Source: Oikopleura dioica (Eukaryota; Chordata; Appendicularia; Copelata; Oikopleuridae). From it: a stretch of 64,000 nt of DNA. The stretch is taken from positions 1,178,001 to 1,242,000 of the forward strand of contig OU015569.1 of the NCBI GenBank assembly GCA_907165135.1. The letters run 5' to 3'. Positions 22,001 to 32,443 of the stretch are shown in pieces. Position 1 is the stretch's first letter, and each line of letters begins with the position of its first letter. Below the pieces are notes generated by a model. It was not told the DNA's origin. It searched no databases and saw nothing but the letters and a program-made list of their open reading frames with translations. A program made the position numbers and the translations under genes.

Positions 22001-23424
22001 GAGCGATGAATTGCTGCATTCAAAGTCGTAGGAGCCCTTTTCCTTGCAGAATTGAGTGGGATGGCAGGGCTTGGTAAGGCATTTTCCATGTTCGCAATTT
22101 ACTCGATGGCATTTTGTTATGTAGCTGCTGGCATATCCACCGGTGTTGTACTTTTTCAGGCATTGAAATGATGAAGTATTGCAAGTTTCGAAGTCGCGGC
22201 AAATGAGCTGCTGCAACTGTGCGAGTTCATCAACCAGGCGGTTCTCTTTGATCACCCGAAGAATACGACTTGCGCTTCCGGTGAACTCATCGGTAATTCC
22301 GCTGTCCTCCTCGCCGACCACGACGGCAAAAATATTCACATCGTGGAAACTTCTAAGCTTGGTAGCCAGCGCATTTGACGAGTACGTCGGCGTTTCCCCT
22401 GACATGACGATTAATATTTTTACAGCCTTTCACAGAGGGGCGACAAAAATAAAACCCTTTTTATCGAAAACGAGAATGAAAGATCAAAAGAGGAGGTAAT
22501 AATAGTTTTGTTGGTGGCCCTCGTGCCTGAGCCCGTGCTCCGCGGGAGCGCGAAAATCCGTACTTTTGCACATTATCCAAAGCTCCTTCAAACGGATCTC
22601 CTTCCATTTTGGAGGAATTGCGTCCAAAGCGCCGCCGCAAGCTACGCAAATGACGTTGAGAGCGTCGGCTCGCGTGGCGACCTTTCCGACCAAGTGCCTT
22701 CCTTTTCATCTCCGACAAACTCGTTTTGAAGCCGGAAAACTCGTCGTAATCGTGGAAGGAAATGAATCGTTCGGTTTGCGTTTCATCAAACTGAAACACC
22801 GCCATTTTCACCATCGAGTCACTTTTTTATTGATGCAAATTTGGTCAATAAATAAAGCAAAAAAAAAACGATATGATATTTTTGCATACGAAATTTCCTA
22901 TACATCATCGTTGAAGCCATATAAGCCACAAGCCTCTTGAACTGAGAATATGCAGTACTCGTCGTCATATAACTTCATAATGGGTCATTTAACTTGGCAA
23001 GATGATACCCAGCTCACCTCGAATCCAAGAGAAAAAGAATGTCGATAGGAACATCCGAGGGACACGCATTTGTTCGAACAGCGGCGGAGATCTGCTCGGA
23101 GATGTCTTGTAAGTCCCTTGCTTCGACTTTGATAACATCAGGTTTTGGCACTTCTGCTTTGCGCGCATAAGAACTGTAGCTCAAATCTCTGGATCTATGC
23201 TGATGAGGGTAGTAGTTGGAGGGGTATCTGTACGTCGGTCGAATATTGCGCCTGTATATCGGTGATTTTTCTGTAGTCTGAGGCCTCTCTACCCAACTTT
23301 AAACTTTTCTTGAAAATCAAAAATAAAACCAACAACTTTACCGAATGTATCGATATCGGGGACTGGAATACGTCCGATAGCCGAAACTCAGCTGCAGCAG
23401 GAATATTAGCCGCTTCCAGATCAT
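16025..23424 (-). CDS. Secreted VWA/EGF-repeat extracellular matrix protein
   Basis: A long multi-exon gene read leftwards. It opens with a signal peptide (MIWKRLIFLLQLSF..., start 23424) and a Tyr/Arg-rich region. A VWA domain follows (DVPIDILFLLDS near 23040, then VKMAVFQFDE, exons 22180-22830). Next come around twenty EGF modules, mostly calcium-binding type with DIDEC/DVDEC starts (22130-17200). A second VWA lies near 16740-16090 (DIVFLIDGS, IGLVQFST). The gene ends DDWRNKIIEED with the stop at 16025. This architecture resembles matrilin- and fibrillin-like matrix proteins; orthology is not claimed. Frames inside the first VWA (22500-22800) are not cleanly joined by my reading. One intron contains a complete gene on the other strand, and another carries a foldback element. 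The second VWA's metal site reads DGSIR, not DxSxS. Confidence 0.85.
17909..19120 (+). CDS. Unrecognised protein gene nested in an intron of the VWA/EGF gene
   Basis: Three exons (17909-18476, 18614-18677, 18718-19120) join in phase to 1035 nt, 344 aa, on the strand opposite its host. The start MKESFVLAILAGPAILYVF looks like a signal anchor. The middle is mixed (LFDELIHIWKSP, LIDGDCCILWPYDFYKL). An acidic run (DEDEEIDDDED) spans exons 2-3, and the C-terminal third is helical (WEGRVKILRAIFGIAIASD, ending NPEHFENI). Good splice phase and non-random composition argue that it is real. I know no family to place it in, and function is unknown. Its first intron is almost entirely a pentanucleotide microsatellite. 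Confidence 0.7.
18480..18608. repeat. (ATAAT)n microsatellite
   Basis: About 26 tandem copies of the pentamer ATAAT fill the first intron of the nested gene, running from just after its donor (GTATAT at 18477) to just before its acceptor (CTAG ending 18613). Such perfect repeats are probably length-polymorphic. Confidence 0.95.
19309..19519 (-). mobile_element. GC-AG intron of the VWA/EGF gene carrying a foldback element
   Basis: The exon ends CAAG and the next begins GTGGCTATCG, joining an EGF module (NTQG + GYRCVC) only if the intron starts GCAGAG and ends AAAAG. Inside, CGATGATAGCAG (about 19341) is matched by CTGCTATCGTCG (about 19456), and both ends continue into a CCGGGATTTGAAG-like repeat. 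An inner hairpin CTGTTCGCCA/TGGCGAACAG lies at its centre. This looks like a small inverted-repeat transposon within an intron. Confidence 0.65.
20688..20748 (-). other. Short intron with inverted ends in the VWA/EGF gene
   Basis: The EGF module reads DECKRD|HPCESGFKC across a GT-AG intron whose ends are complementary (GTGTTTA near the donor, TAAACAC near the acceptor). Stop codons in the intron force its removal. The boundary is approximate by a few bases. Confidence 0.45.
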
Positions 23425-25334
23425 TTCTTTTTGTCTCTCTTGGTGTGTCTTTTTTATGGTTTTGAATGTGGAGCCTCGGTCATGTCGAAATCGCGGTCGG
23501 GGCCAAAGCCATTTACAGATGCACTTGGACAACGTCGCTGGCGCCAACTGGCGGAAAAGTTGCATAACGCGTTAAACACGCCGTGACGAGCACTTGAAAG
23601 CTTAATGACTACAAAATAAGGGATCAGCCACTGTGGATTAAACTGCTTAAACAGACAGGAGCAGAAGAGCACTTCCAGACGGTCTTTGATGAGAACTGAT
23701 CGGTATCAATTATACGCATCACCCACCGTGGCATTTTTTTTATATTAGAGGCAGTTACGAATTTATTGCTTCATGGGAATTATGATCTTGCTTTTTTTGA
23801 TCTTCAGTATGATTTAAGCATTTATGGTGTTGATTACGGCGAGTGATACAGTAATGAAAATAATAATTTTCAATTACTCAACGATCGAAAAGGTCATTCA
23901 AAAATTATAATCGTCGAAAGTACAAAAGTTCTTTATTAAAAAAACAGAGCTAAAGGTCAAAATAAACTGTGGAAAAGGCGGAAAAGGGTACAAGTTCGAG
24001 TGCATTCCAAAAATGCCACATTGGCCCGTTTAATAAATAGCAAGCTCACCAGCCGGTGCCGGTCGATAAAGTTAAGTGATCTTCGCCCTCTCGACAAGCT
24101 TTTGGTCCACCGTTTTAGCTACTTTATCTCACAACAGAGCTCGATCGGCACGCGGCTGAAGTAGCTAGTTTTTTAGCTTTTTTTAGTGTCCTGCGATGGA
24201 TTTATAAGTTTACTTTACGTGCTAAACGAGGACCGAAGGACAGAGCCGACGAAACTTTTTTTTTTGGAGAAGTTTCAAGATCAAAGGCGAAAGCACGAAA
24301 AAAGGTGAGAGGATATAAAATTTAAAGATGTGAGATGTTAACGAGAACGGGGAATTACTCCGCAGTCGGGAAATTTATTGCGATATTGGTGGGAAACCCT
24401 AAAGGCCTGAAATTTAGTTTTTCGTAAAAATGTCACAATTGAAAAATGATAATTTGAAAATATCAACGGCCAAAATTTGTGACGACCGAAAAACGTTTAT
24501 ACAAGTAAAACAAAAGATTACATCCGCCCGTCTCTATAAAACAAGGATTGAGTAAACACATCTTTCTTTTTTTTTAACAATTTCAATTGCTCATTTTCAA
24601 TGAGCGCCCTTATTTTTTTATTCCGCCGATATAGCGCTTTAAATTTATAGTAGCGATTCTTCGATTCCCGTGGCCTAAAAAAGTGCCTACGCTGAATTGC
24701 TCAGGTAAGACGCTCCTCTTTTATATTAATTGTTTTATACTATTTTTTGAATAAGTATCATTTTGAAAGCGCGCTGGTTTGAATCCAAAGGTGCTCGTTT
24801 GTTGAACCTTGAGAGCTTTATTTGAATCAAACGTTTAATCATTACTCCGCCGTTCTCAGAAACGTAGAAAGGCAGAAGAACGAGCTTGATTTGCTCTTCA
24901 ACAAGAGGGTATAATAGAGAAAGAGAAAAAGAGAGAGGGCGAGCAAGCTATTGTAATTTAAAGGGGAGTGTTTATCAATAGTACTAATCATTGCGATAAT
25001 AGGTGCCGCTATTCATAACGGAACTGTAAAGAGAGTCGAGTGGCGCCAAACTGTACGATAGTAGCGGTACTCCTCGTCTCGCTCGACCGGAGAGGCAGTA
25101 ATCTGTAACCGGAGCTTACTACCAAAACTACTGATTTGCCGAGAAGTCTTAAGAGCCGGAGCCTTATTCATGAATTGCGATTTTACGACGGCTCGTGGAT
25201 AGTTACTTGTTCACCCGCGCAGCGATTCATTCAAAGAAGAGAGAGAAAAGAGAAATAAAAACTACTCAAGAAGAAGAAGGAGCGAAATCAGAAAGTTCCA
25301 AAAGTTTCCCAGGCGGCGCAGAGTAAGAGAGAAG
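23425..25334. other. Divergent intergenic region
   Basis: About 1.9 kb between two outward-facing genes (VWA/EGF leftward, Ig-like receptor rightward), so it should hold both promoters. It has AT-rich stretches, a purine-rich GAGAGA/GAAAGAG tract near 24918-24946 and another near 25237-25260. ORFs on either strand (for example near 23454-23672) show no family resemblance. Confidence 0.4.
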
Positions 25335-27176
25335 ATGCGAAACCTTTTCTTCTTCATTTCATTTCATGCGGCTCTTGGAGAGATTGAACTAATCCCAGTG
25401 AAAGAAGGTCGCGAGATAAACTTCCCGCTTCGGAATTTTAATTCAGCGGAGTTGAGCGATCTCTCCTACATCACCCTCAAAGACGACTCAGGAATGCGTT
25501 TTTGAGAGTCAAATTTAGTGAGTACTCGAGCTGGGAGCTCCTCTGAATGTATCCGGGCTGCTATTGAGAGCCATCCGGGCATGTTGTATTTGAAAAGGAT
25601 TCTTGAAAACGCTCTCCACAGGGAAATTCTATTTCAGAGGGAGTGTCTCAAATGGAAGGATCGACCAACATTCAAGCAGCGAGTTCATGCACTCTGGAAA
25701 CAAGCTCACGAGATCCAACGCACAATTGTCGGACGAAAAGAAATATGTGATCACCTACATGGCGACTCAAGAAGTTGAGGAAAGGGTTGTATCTGAATTT
25801 GCATCGTTTGAATCTTGATCGCTGAGCGCTATTTATTACTTAGCGGGGTCGAATTTTTATTAGGCCAAAACAAAGATTGATTGGAATGTTTCCAGCGTCC
25901 TAAATTGATGAATTGAGATGAGCAGATCCCAACCCCTGATAAGGATGAATTCGAAATCGTTATTTTGCAAGCACCGACCGTGCAAATAGATAAGAAGTTT
26001 ACGGGCGACTATGTGACACACAGCGCCGATCCCATTTTCTTGGCCACTTGTACAGGTGCATTTTCACGCGCATTTCTGTGAATCGAATTTTGTATTTTCT
26101 TAGCTGTCGGTGGGAAACCTGCTCAATCTACTGTGGAATGGTCTGTTCGGGGCAGAGATATGCAGCTGCGAAAGATTCCTGGAGCAGAAGGAAAGAATTC
26201 AGCAGACTTGAAATTGCCCGTGGAGAAGGAGTTTCTTGAAGACTTGTTTTTCGTTTGCCATGTGCAGCACGAAGCAGTAGACAATCCTATTAGCGAGGAT
26301 TTCGTTGTCCCACTCAAGTTCAAGCCGTTTACTCCCATTTTCGACATCCGATCGGTAGTGTGTTCCTCGGACGGATCAGCTATCGAGCAGATTTCTGTCG
26401 ATTGTTCTGATAATAGAGAATATCAAGCAAAACCAAGGTAATTTTCGACGAGTATTCACCTCACATCATCATTTTCAAGTGTCACTGGCTACGATATAAC
26501 GCTGCCAAATAATGTGATGAAAAGCCTAAAAGAACTGACGCTTACTCTGTACGAAATGGGCATCTACGAGACGCAAAGCTATTCAACTGCTGTTTTGCGG
26601 TGCACTACGAGCAATAGCATTGGCAAATCCACTTCCGCTAGTATCAACTTGGGCGACGCTTACGATGAGCATTGTCGCTCGATGGGCGGAGCTAGCTTCA
26701 ATGTCCTAATCGTCGTCATCGTTCTTATTCTCATGTAAGAGCTCTCACGACCCGTAAATCCGTAAATTGACGCCCCATTCAGAATTATTATTGTGGTCGG
26801 CACTCTGACCTGGGTCTTCCGGGAACAAATCAAGGCGAAATTCGCAAAGGAGCCAGTCGATTACGACCCAGCGGAAGAACGAAGTAGCATCACTCCGCCG
26901 CCAAACTATCCGGCGGCGCGTCTCAATTCAGGAGTGTCATTAGTTGGTGGAACCCTGAAACGAGATAATGGAGGGACACTGCGCTCCGATAGTGGCAACG
27001 CTCGACTAATTGTGCGTGATGAAAGTGACTACGTCGACACAGGTCAGTAAACTCCAAGGATATTCGCTTCCTCCAATTAGTATCCTGTTACAGTACCTAA
27101 CGAAGTATTTACAGTCGACGATCGCTACGCAGACGAAGAGATCCACTTCGACCCCAGGCGAACCATTCCTGTCTAA
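25335..27176 (+). CDS. Type I membrane protein with Ig-like ectodomain
   Basis: The signal peptide is MRNLFFFISFHAALG. The ectodomain includes an Ig-like fold (IFLATCTAVGGKPAQSTVEW... with a later FFVCHVQHEA, placing the paired cysteines about one domain apart) and a further Cys-containing module (RCTTSNSIGKS). A hydrophobic helix (VLIVVIVLILMIIIVVGTL) is followed by FREQIKAKF. The cytoplasmic tail is proline- and tyrosine-containing and ends RRTIPV. Composition and layout resemble nectin/CADM-type adhesion receptors, but no orthologue is claimed. Later exons fit GT-AG. The first introns (about 25498-25522 and 25582-25620) would be only 25 and 39 nt, so the N-terminal exons are tentative. Confidence 0.7.
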
Positions 27177-28379
27177 TTCTAATTGTTAAAATTATTGTTT
27201 ATGTTGATGAAAAAAGAATGCTGCAACTGCCAAGCCCAATCAATGAGTAAGTAAATCTGCGTAATCTCTGTTCCCCCGTCGCTTCTGTCAGAAAGTTCAA
27301 CACTGTGTTGCGAGAGATCGACCCATAAGACAGCAGACCACCTCGAACGACTTCATTCTCTTTACACGAATACTTTAAAAGCACACTTTTTACCTTCGCT
27401 TCACTCTAATTTTTTCCTTCACAAATCAACTTATTTTGCGTTTAAATGTGGTGACAATAATAATAAACATGTACATTAATAAACCAGCAGCCAAATCGTC
27501 ATTACACCAGGAGCTTTTCAATGTCTTCTCGATGTAGGTTGAAATTTGAAACAGTCTTAAAAATTGAAATAATCGAAATCAACGAAGAGAACAAAATTAC
27601 CTCCATGATTTTGACGTTGTACTCTCGAAGCGCAAATCTGTATTCAAACTCGCAATCAATAACTCTTTAATAAAAAGTTAAAAAGTCGAAGCGCTAATTA
27701 GTTTAGCTAAACTTATCCAGAATACGCTCGCGTTTCTCATCATTGAACGATTTGTCCCTATGTCGGCAGTAATGCTGCGTCGCCTCGTTCATTTTTTCTC
27801 GCAAAATGCAGATGAGTAGTTCTGAACGGAGAATGATCCTAGAAAAGCCTCTACCTCTAAAGTGGTCTCTCACGTTTTCTACGTAGATCTCTGATGACTC
27901 TGTTCATCCCTTTTTCGATTCAAAATGCAAAAAATGAGGATTTCGAAGCCACTTCGATGACAACTCTACAATCATCATCGATTATAACTTGCAAAATGAA
28001 GACAAACAAGCAGTGTAAAATACAGGCAAATGAGAGTACGAAACAGACCCTTATTAATACATGAGTTATTCACGTGTAAGAAAAGCGGTTGTTGCAGCAA
28101 GTTGTTGATTAGCGTTTAATCAGTGCATCTTATGATTGCTCGGATTCAAAGGATTTACTTTTTCATTTTATTGAAATCATGCAGAAAATGGATAGGAATT
28201 TGGAGCACTTGTTTTCGTCGAGAAACTTTCTCCAAAAGAGAATGAACAGCTCCCACGACCACGAACATGGAGAAGACCCTGTAGTTGACATTGGCCGCAT
28301 GATAGGGCTCAGAGTCTCTTTTTTTTTCTTTTGACTTTGTCAAGAGGCGCTGAGGTAGACAATCGACGATCTTAAATGG
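27177..28379. other. Intergenic, no gene seen
   Basis: Holds the 3' end of the Ig-like receptor gene (AATAAACATG-type polyadenylation context near 27461) and about 0.9 kb of AT-rich sequence with scattered short ORFs that I could not assign. Confidence 0.35.
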
Positions 28380-29581
28380 ATGCGAATACAGCTGTCCTTC
28401 TTCATGGTAATGATTTTGTCGCACATCAATTTAGAAATTGAAAAAAAAAATGTAGATCTTGCGAAAGTCGTTACAAGAAAAAATAGGAAAAGTCGGGCAA
28501 GTCACGACTATTTTCAATTATCAATAAAATTTGATTCTTTCAGCGGACCAAAAAAGCTATCCGACTGCGGCAATCTCGAAGAAGGTGGCAAGATTGACAT
28601 TCGCAAATTCATGGGTAAAGCAAGAAAGAAGAGACCTTCCGAAGTTTTCAATTTTTAGAATCGTATAAAAAATGCACAAACAGTTTCTACAACCTAGCAT
28701 ATGATCCACCAGTCGTTCATATTTCTCATATAAAGGTCTCTAAAATTGAGAGTCTGAAGAGTTTAATAAGTATTTTTTGTATAATATTCTTTGACTCTCA
28801 GAAAGCAAGCAGGGGAAGAAAAAACTGCTCTCAACCATATCATGACTTTGATTCTTCTTGGCGGACTTTTCGGCGTTGTCTTTTTGCATTTTAGTATAAA
28901 AAATGTTCTCATTCGTTAAGTGACTTTTACTTTATTTCAAAGTAAAAAAATTAGAAAAAGCAAAGACGGCGCAAAACAACCGGCAAGTGAAGATAATATC
29001 CTCCTTGTCAGCAAGAATCGCGGCAAAGGTAAGATGAACTATCCTTCCTAGCCATCAAATTGGTTGTAGGAGGGTTATCATTCGAGCTGCCCCTAAACCT
29101 AACCCAGGGGCTACGCCCCCCGGGACCCCCTCCTAAGGCTTAGATCAGGGGCTTCGCCCCACAGGACCCCCAGTCCCTAACCACTAGCCCAGATTCTAGG
29201 GATATTGGATGGCTCGAATCCTAGGCTCGAATGATAACCTCTCTCTACGATTGAATTTAGATCCGCAAAAATGATCCACCGGAGGAGAAAGTTTCTAGTG
29301 CCGGACCAACCTCTCCCGCACCAACGAATCAAGATGAGATCAAATTTGTCCGGCAACATATCCGGAAGACCTGTAAGTGACCGACTCGAACACTTTCTCA
29401 GAATATCTTCTCCGTCTTCTTAGGGTCTCGTCGATCTGCTCGCCGTAGACTTGGAAGGAATAGACGAAACTTGCGGTAAACGAGCTTATTCCCATTATTT
29501 CTAAAGAGAAATATTTCAGCAGCCAGCAGCGAGATTTTCAATTTCATCTTCCCGGCATTGAATCCAGCTGAGCTCAGCATT
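28380..29581 (+). CDS. Unrecognised one-pass membrane protein with basic tail
   Basis: A tentative chain of exons starts MRIQLSFFM (28380). It continues with a Cys-containing extracellular part (KKLSDCGNLEEGGKIDIR, then ESYKKCTNSFYNLAYDPP) and a transmembrane helix (IMTLILLGGLFGVVFLHF near 28850). It then has a Pro/Ser-rich linker (NDPPEEKVSSAGPTSPAP) and an Arg-rich end (WSRRSARRRLGRNRRNLR), with the stop at 29579. Most junctions fit GT-AG, but the intron after the helix (about 28913-28953) is ambiguous in frame. A MITE occupies the intron at 29039-29252. No family recognised. Confidence 0.45.
29073..29239. mobile_element. MITE with GGTTATCATTCGAGC ends
   Basis: The 15-bp terminal inverted repeat GGTTATCATTCGAGC (29073) is matched by GCTCGAATGATAACC (29225-29239). 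The interior is GC-rich with two related units (AGGGGCTACGCCCC and AGGGGCTTCGCCCC, each followed by GGACCCCC). It sits in an intron of the 28380-29581 gene. Confidence 0.7.
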
Positions 29582-29777
29582 CTGAGTAGAAAACCTGAGT
29601 CAGGCTCTGGAAGAGCTAAAATGAAAAGCCGCAAAGCTTCGCCAGGAGTTTAAAGAAAAATCATATGGTTTATTTGCGAAGCCGCTTTGCGGCTTCGTTT
29701 TTAAAAAAGCCGCTATGCGGCTTTTCATTTTCCAGAGCCTGACTCAGGTTTTCAACTCAGGTTGCTGAGCCCAGGAA
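29570..29777. mobile_element. Foldback element with perfect 21-bp arms
   Basis: AAAACCTGAGTCAGGCTCTGG (29590-29610) is perfectly complementary to 29732-29752. The pairing extends inward through ATGAAAAGCCGCAAAGC versus GCTATGCGGCTTTTCAT, and outward through GCTCAGCA/TGCTGAGC. Internal CGAAGCCGCTTTGCGGCTTCG is a further palindrome. It overlaps the very end of the preceding gene, whose stop (29579) lies in its left outer arm. Confidence 0.75.
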
Positions 29778-30136
29778 AGCAGACCGCGGAAATCCTACGA
29801 AAAGCACCAAAACTCCAAGAGAAAGCCCCGTACTTCTACTGAAAAATGAATTCGCATGTTCGTTACTGACATTAATTATAAAAGAATTTTTTGATCTCCT
29901 GACTTAGGATTGTTAATTATGAATTGTTCTTCTTTTTCGCCGTGGATTAAGAATGATCCCTAGCAGACTCTGTAAAAATGTCCGATCACGATTATTTCAA
30001 GCAACTTTTCACTCAGAAAACGAAGATTGTAGGGCCGATAAAAATAACGTTTATGCCAAGTAAGAATGAGCACTTTTTGTTCCAGGGAGAATTTGAGAGA
30101 AGCGATCACAGCAGTCAGGAATGAGCCTGCGAACAT

Positions 30137-30318
30137 ATGGAACAACTTTTTGGTCAGTACTGGAAATGTCACGAATGTCACGAATTTGATGAAAATGTCA
30201 CGAAAAAGAAACATTTGTTGGCACGAAAACATGTTTCTTTTTCGCGACATTTTCAGCAAATTCGTGACATTTGTGACATTCGTGAAATTTTCAGTACTGA
30301 CCAAAAAGTTGGTCCACA
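30137..30318. mobile_element. Foldback element with TTTTTGGTCAGTACTG ends
   Basis: AACTTTTTGGTCAGTACTGG (about 30143) is complementary to CAGTACTGACCAAAAAGTT (about 30293-30311). The interior is a second layer of complementary ATGTCACGAATTT / AAATTCGTGACAT repeats, so almost the whole ~180 bp can fold on itself. It lies about 40 bp upstream of the small membrane protein gene at 30360. Confidence 0.75.
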
Positions 30319-30359
30319 TACAAGCTTGCTAAAAAGATCTTTGCAGATTCAGAAAATAG

Positions 30360-30605
30360 ATGAATGATACTGCTGAATTGAAAGAAACATTCAACAACTC
30401 ATTTCTTTGGGTCATGCTACCGGTCAGTCTCGCTTATGATTTCGACTTATTAAATATTTAACAACAGAGCCTTCTGGTGTTCTTCGTCGTTGCTTTCATT
30501 TTCTACTTTTTTCATGGAATCACGCTGACGAAGAACAAGGCGAATCGAGCGTCGCTTTTGAGCAAAAGAAGATACACGACTACGGGGACTCCTCAATATT
30601 ACTAA
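30360..30605 (+). CDS. Small one-pass membrane protein (66 aa)
   Basis: Two exons (30360-30422 and 30468-30605) join in phase to 66 aa. The N-terminus is short with an N-glycosylation site (NNS). A strongly hydrophobic helix follows (LLVFFVVAFIFYFFHGITL), then a basic tail (KNKANRASLLSKRRY) ending TPQYY. This layout (type I or III, one helix, short basic tail) is shared by many small membrane micro-proteins and by KCNE-like subunits, but no family motif is decisive. The ATG follows the acceptor-like CAG at 30344-30346, so it may also be a 3' part of a longer transcript. Confidence 0.55.
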
Positions 30606-30857
30606 ATCTTAATTATGACTCGGATGTCTGATTAGCAGTTATTTATAATATTACTATGAGTAATCCCTTGCAAGCATCGTCACATAATTACCGACTCCTG
30701 TCTATGACGATGAAATAAAATGTATGCCTTCGCCGTTTTCAATAGCTATTTTATTTTATTGTATAAATTAGATAAAATGCTCAACATATAGATTGAGACC
30801 AAAGTAAACAGAAAAAGTCAGGTCGCAAATTTTGAGAGAGATGAGTAAATGTTTCAT

Positions 30858-32443
30858 CTAATCGTCTGAGCTAGCTGAAGATTTCGATTCCTGATCGTTC
30901 TGCTCGTTCTCTTTCTCCCAGGGCTGTTTTGGGCGACGGCGGTTTTCATTTTCCATCATTGGCTTTGGTGGGGCTATTCAGAGGTTGTAAATTTGTGCTA
31001 GTGATTTTGCAGGAACTTGGCAAAAGAGTATACTCTGTATTCTGTAGCTCCTACCCTGTAGTATTCGACGGCGCGCGTTGATGAACCAGTTGTTGACTTG
31101 CAGTAGGGTGAGACCCGTTTGCTGAGCGAGATTCCTTTTTTCGTCCTCAGAGGGGTAAGGGTGGACGAGGTGCTGCTATGCGGTCTCCAGCGTTGTTATC
31201 ACTAACTAACTCGAAGAATGAGGTCTGGAGACCGTAACTGAAAAAGCCAGCCTCGGAGCGTGTCGGTCGCTTGACGCGGCAGTAAGCCCCGTTTTAGCCT
31301 GTTATCGGCGTCAAAATTATCGTATAGACCCGGCATGTTATGACTCTATCTTATTTAAGCGTTTGATGTAAATCGTGTTGAACGAAACCTGAGCGTGCCC
31401 GTGTGGAAGGGTCGAAGGCAGTACTGGCGCGTTGGGTCGTGGGAAAGCTTCGTACGCGGCGTAAGGGTGCGGAGGGATCTGGTGTCCTAGGTGACTGCTT
31501 TCTAGAGCATACTGAGCTGTATTTGGTCTAGATATTGGATGGATCATCTGGGCACCCAAATCGCTAGGAGACATTTTTCACAGGGTTAAAAACGAACTCG
31601 TTTACCATGGATCATCGGAAGAGTCGACTGAGTCAGGACTCCTGAGTAAATTTTCAGATTGCATTTTCCCTAAATTGAATAAATATGCTCTTCCGGTGAC
31701 TTTTGACCTGCCACTTTTTGACTCGACGAGAGTCCTCAAATTGTTATTACCTTTTAGACAATGTATGTATCGGCGGCAGAAGTCATTACTTAGATCGCCA
31801 ACTTTCTCGAGCTCGATAAGATGGATTTTTAGCACTAAAAATGGCGTTTTTACTATTGACAAATAAATTATCTAGACATTTGTAGCGCCGCCGCTAGTTA
31901 GCCGCCAACATGTACAAATCTCTCAAAAGCGCGTTTTCGCACTGTTGACGGGGACAATCACATCTTGTCACAATAGTTACGGCGAAATGGACAGCTTTCA
32001 TAAGCCAGGTGTCACAAAAACGCACTTCTCCAACAGCACAATGCTACTCAGCGAAAAAAATACCTTGCAGCGCCTTCACCATCAGCGAATCGAGCTCTGT
32101 GTCGTTCGTGTAGATCGTTCGTCCTTGTTCCATCAGCCGTCGGGCGAACTTCTGAACCTAGAACAGTCTGATGAGAAGAGGGCTGGAAGGAAGGGCGAAA
32201 GTTACCTCTTGGTTGAGACGGTGAGAATTTCGGCGCACATCTCGTGGCGGACAGGAAGTCTGTTTCTCGCACTCGTGGAAGAGCAACTCGAGTAGAGGGA
32301 AGAGCGGATGACTAAAAGGATCATTGAGATACTAAAAATGCTTCGCACCTTCGTATCCGCTGTTTATCTCTCTCGTTGATTTGATCTCTCATAGGGTCTG
32401 GCTGCAGACTCGCCGTTTGTTGGGTCCATTCGCTGTTATCCAT
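30858..32443 (-). CDS. PKNOX: TALE homeodomain transcription factor, PKNOX/PREP type
   Basis: Read leftwards from MDNSEWTQQ (32443). The MEIS/PREP N-terminal PBC-interaction region has [18 protein letters not shown], then ARRLMEQ...[13 protein letters not shown] and [20 protein letters not shown]. The homeodomain is split: [19 protein letters not shown] (exon 31238-~31340) and [20 protein letters not shown]...[11 protein letters not shown] (31055-31172). The three-residue TALE loop and [19 protein letters not shown] match PREP rather than MEIS. The acidic C-terminus is SSASSDD, stop at 30858. PREP partners PBX on DNA and controls its nuclear import. The intron between the two homeodomain exons (31173-31237) lacks GT-AG ends. 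Confidence 0.9.
31173..31237 (-). other. 65-nt inverted-repeat intron with non-canonical ends (PKNOX)
   Basis: Protein homology demands that WLFQ be joined directly to HLVHPYP. The intervening 65 nt begin TTACGGTCTCCAG and end CTGGAGACCGCATAGCAG on the coding strand, so 10 bp (CGGTCTCCAG) are perfectly inverted near both ends. CAG flanks both sides, so the cut can be placed as TT-AG, GT-CA, AG-GC or CA-AG; none is GT-AG. In-frame stops (TTAGTTAG region) require removal. Confidence 0.75.

Noticed and set aside
24775-24790. tRNA B-box-like GGTTTGAATCC
   Set aside because: No matching A-box or cloverleaf arms could be found around it; no tRNA gene was supported anywhere in the window.
29570-29585. 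Paralogy between the 28380 and 25335 genes based on an AELS-like peptide
   Set aside because: The similar peptide in the second gene is in a different frame from its best exon model; the resemblance is chance.
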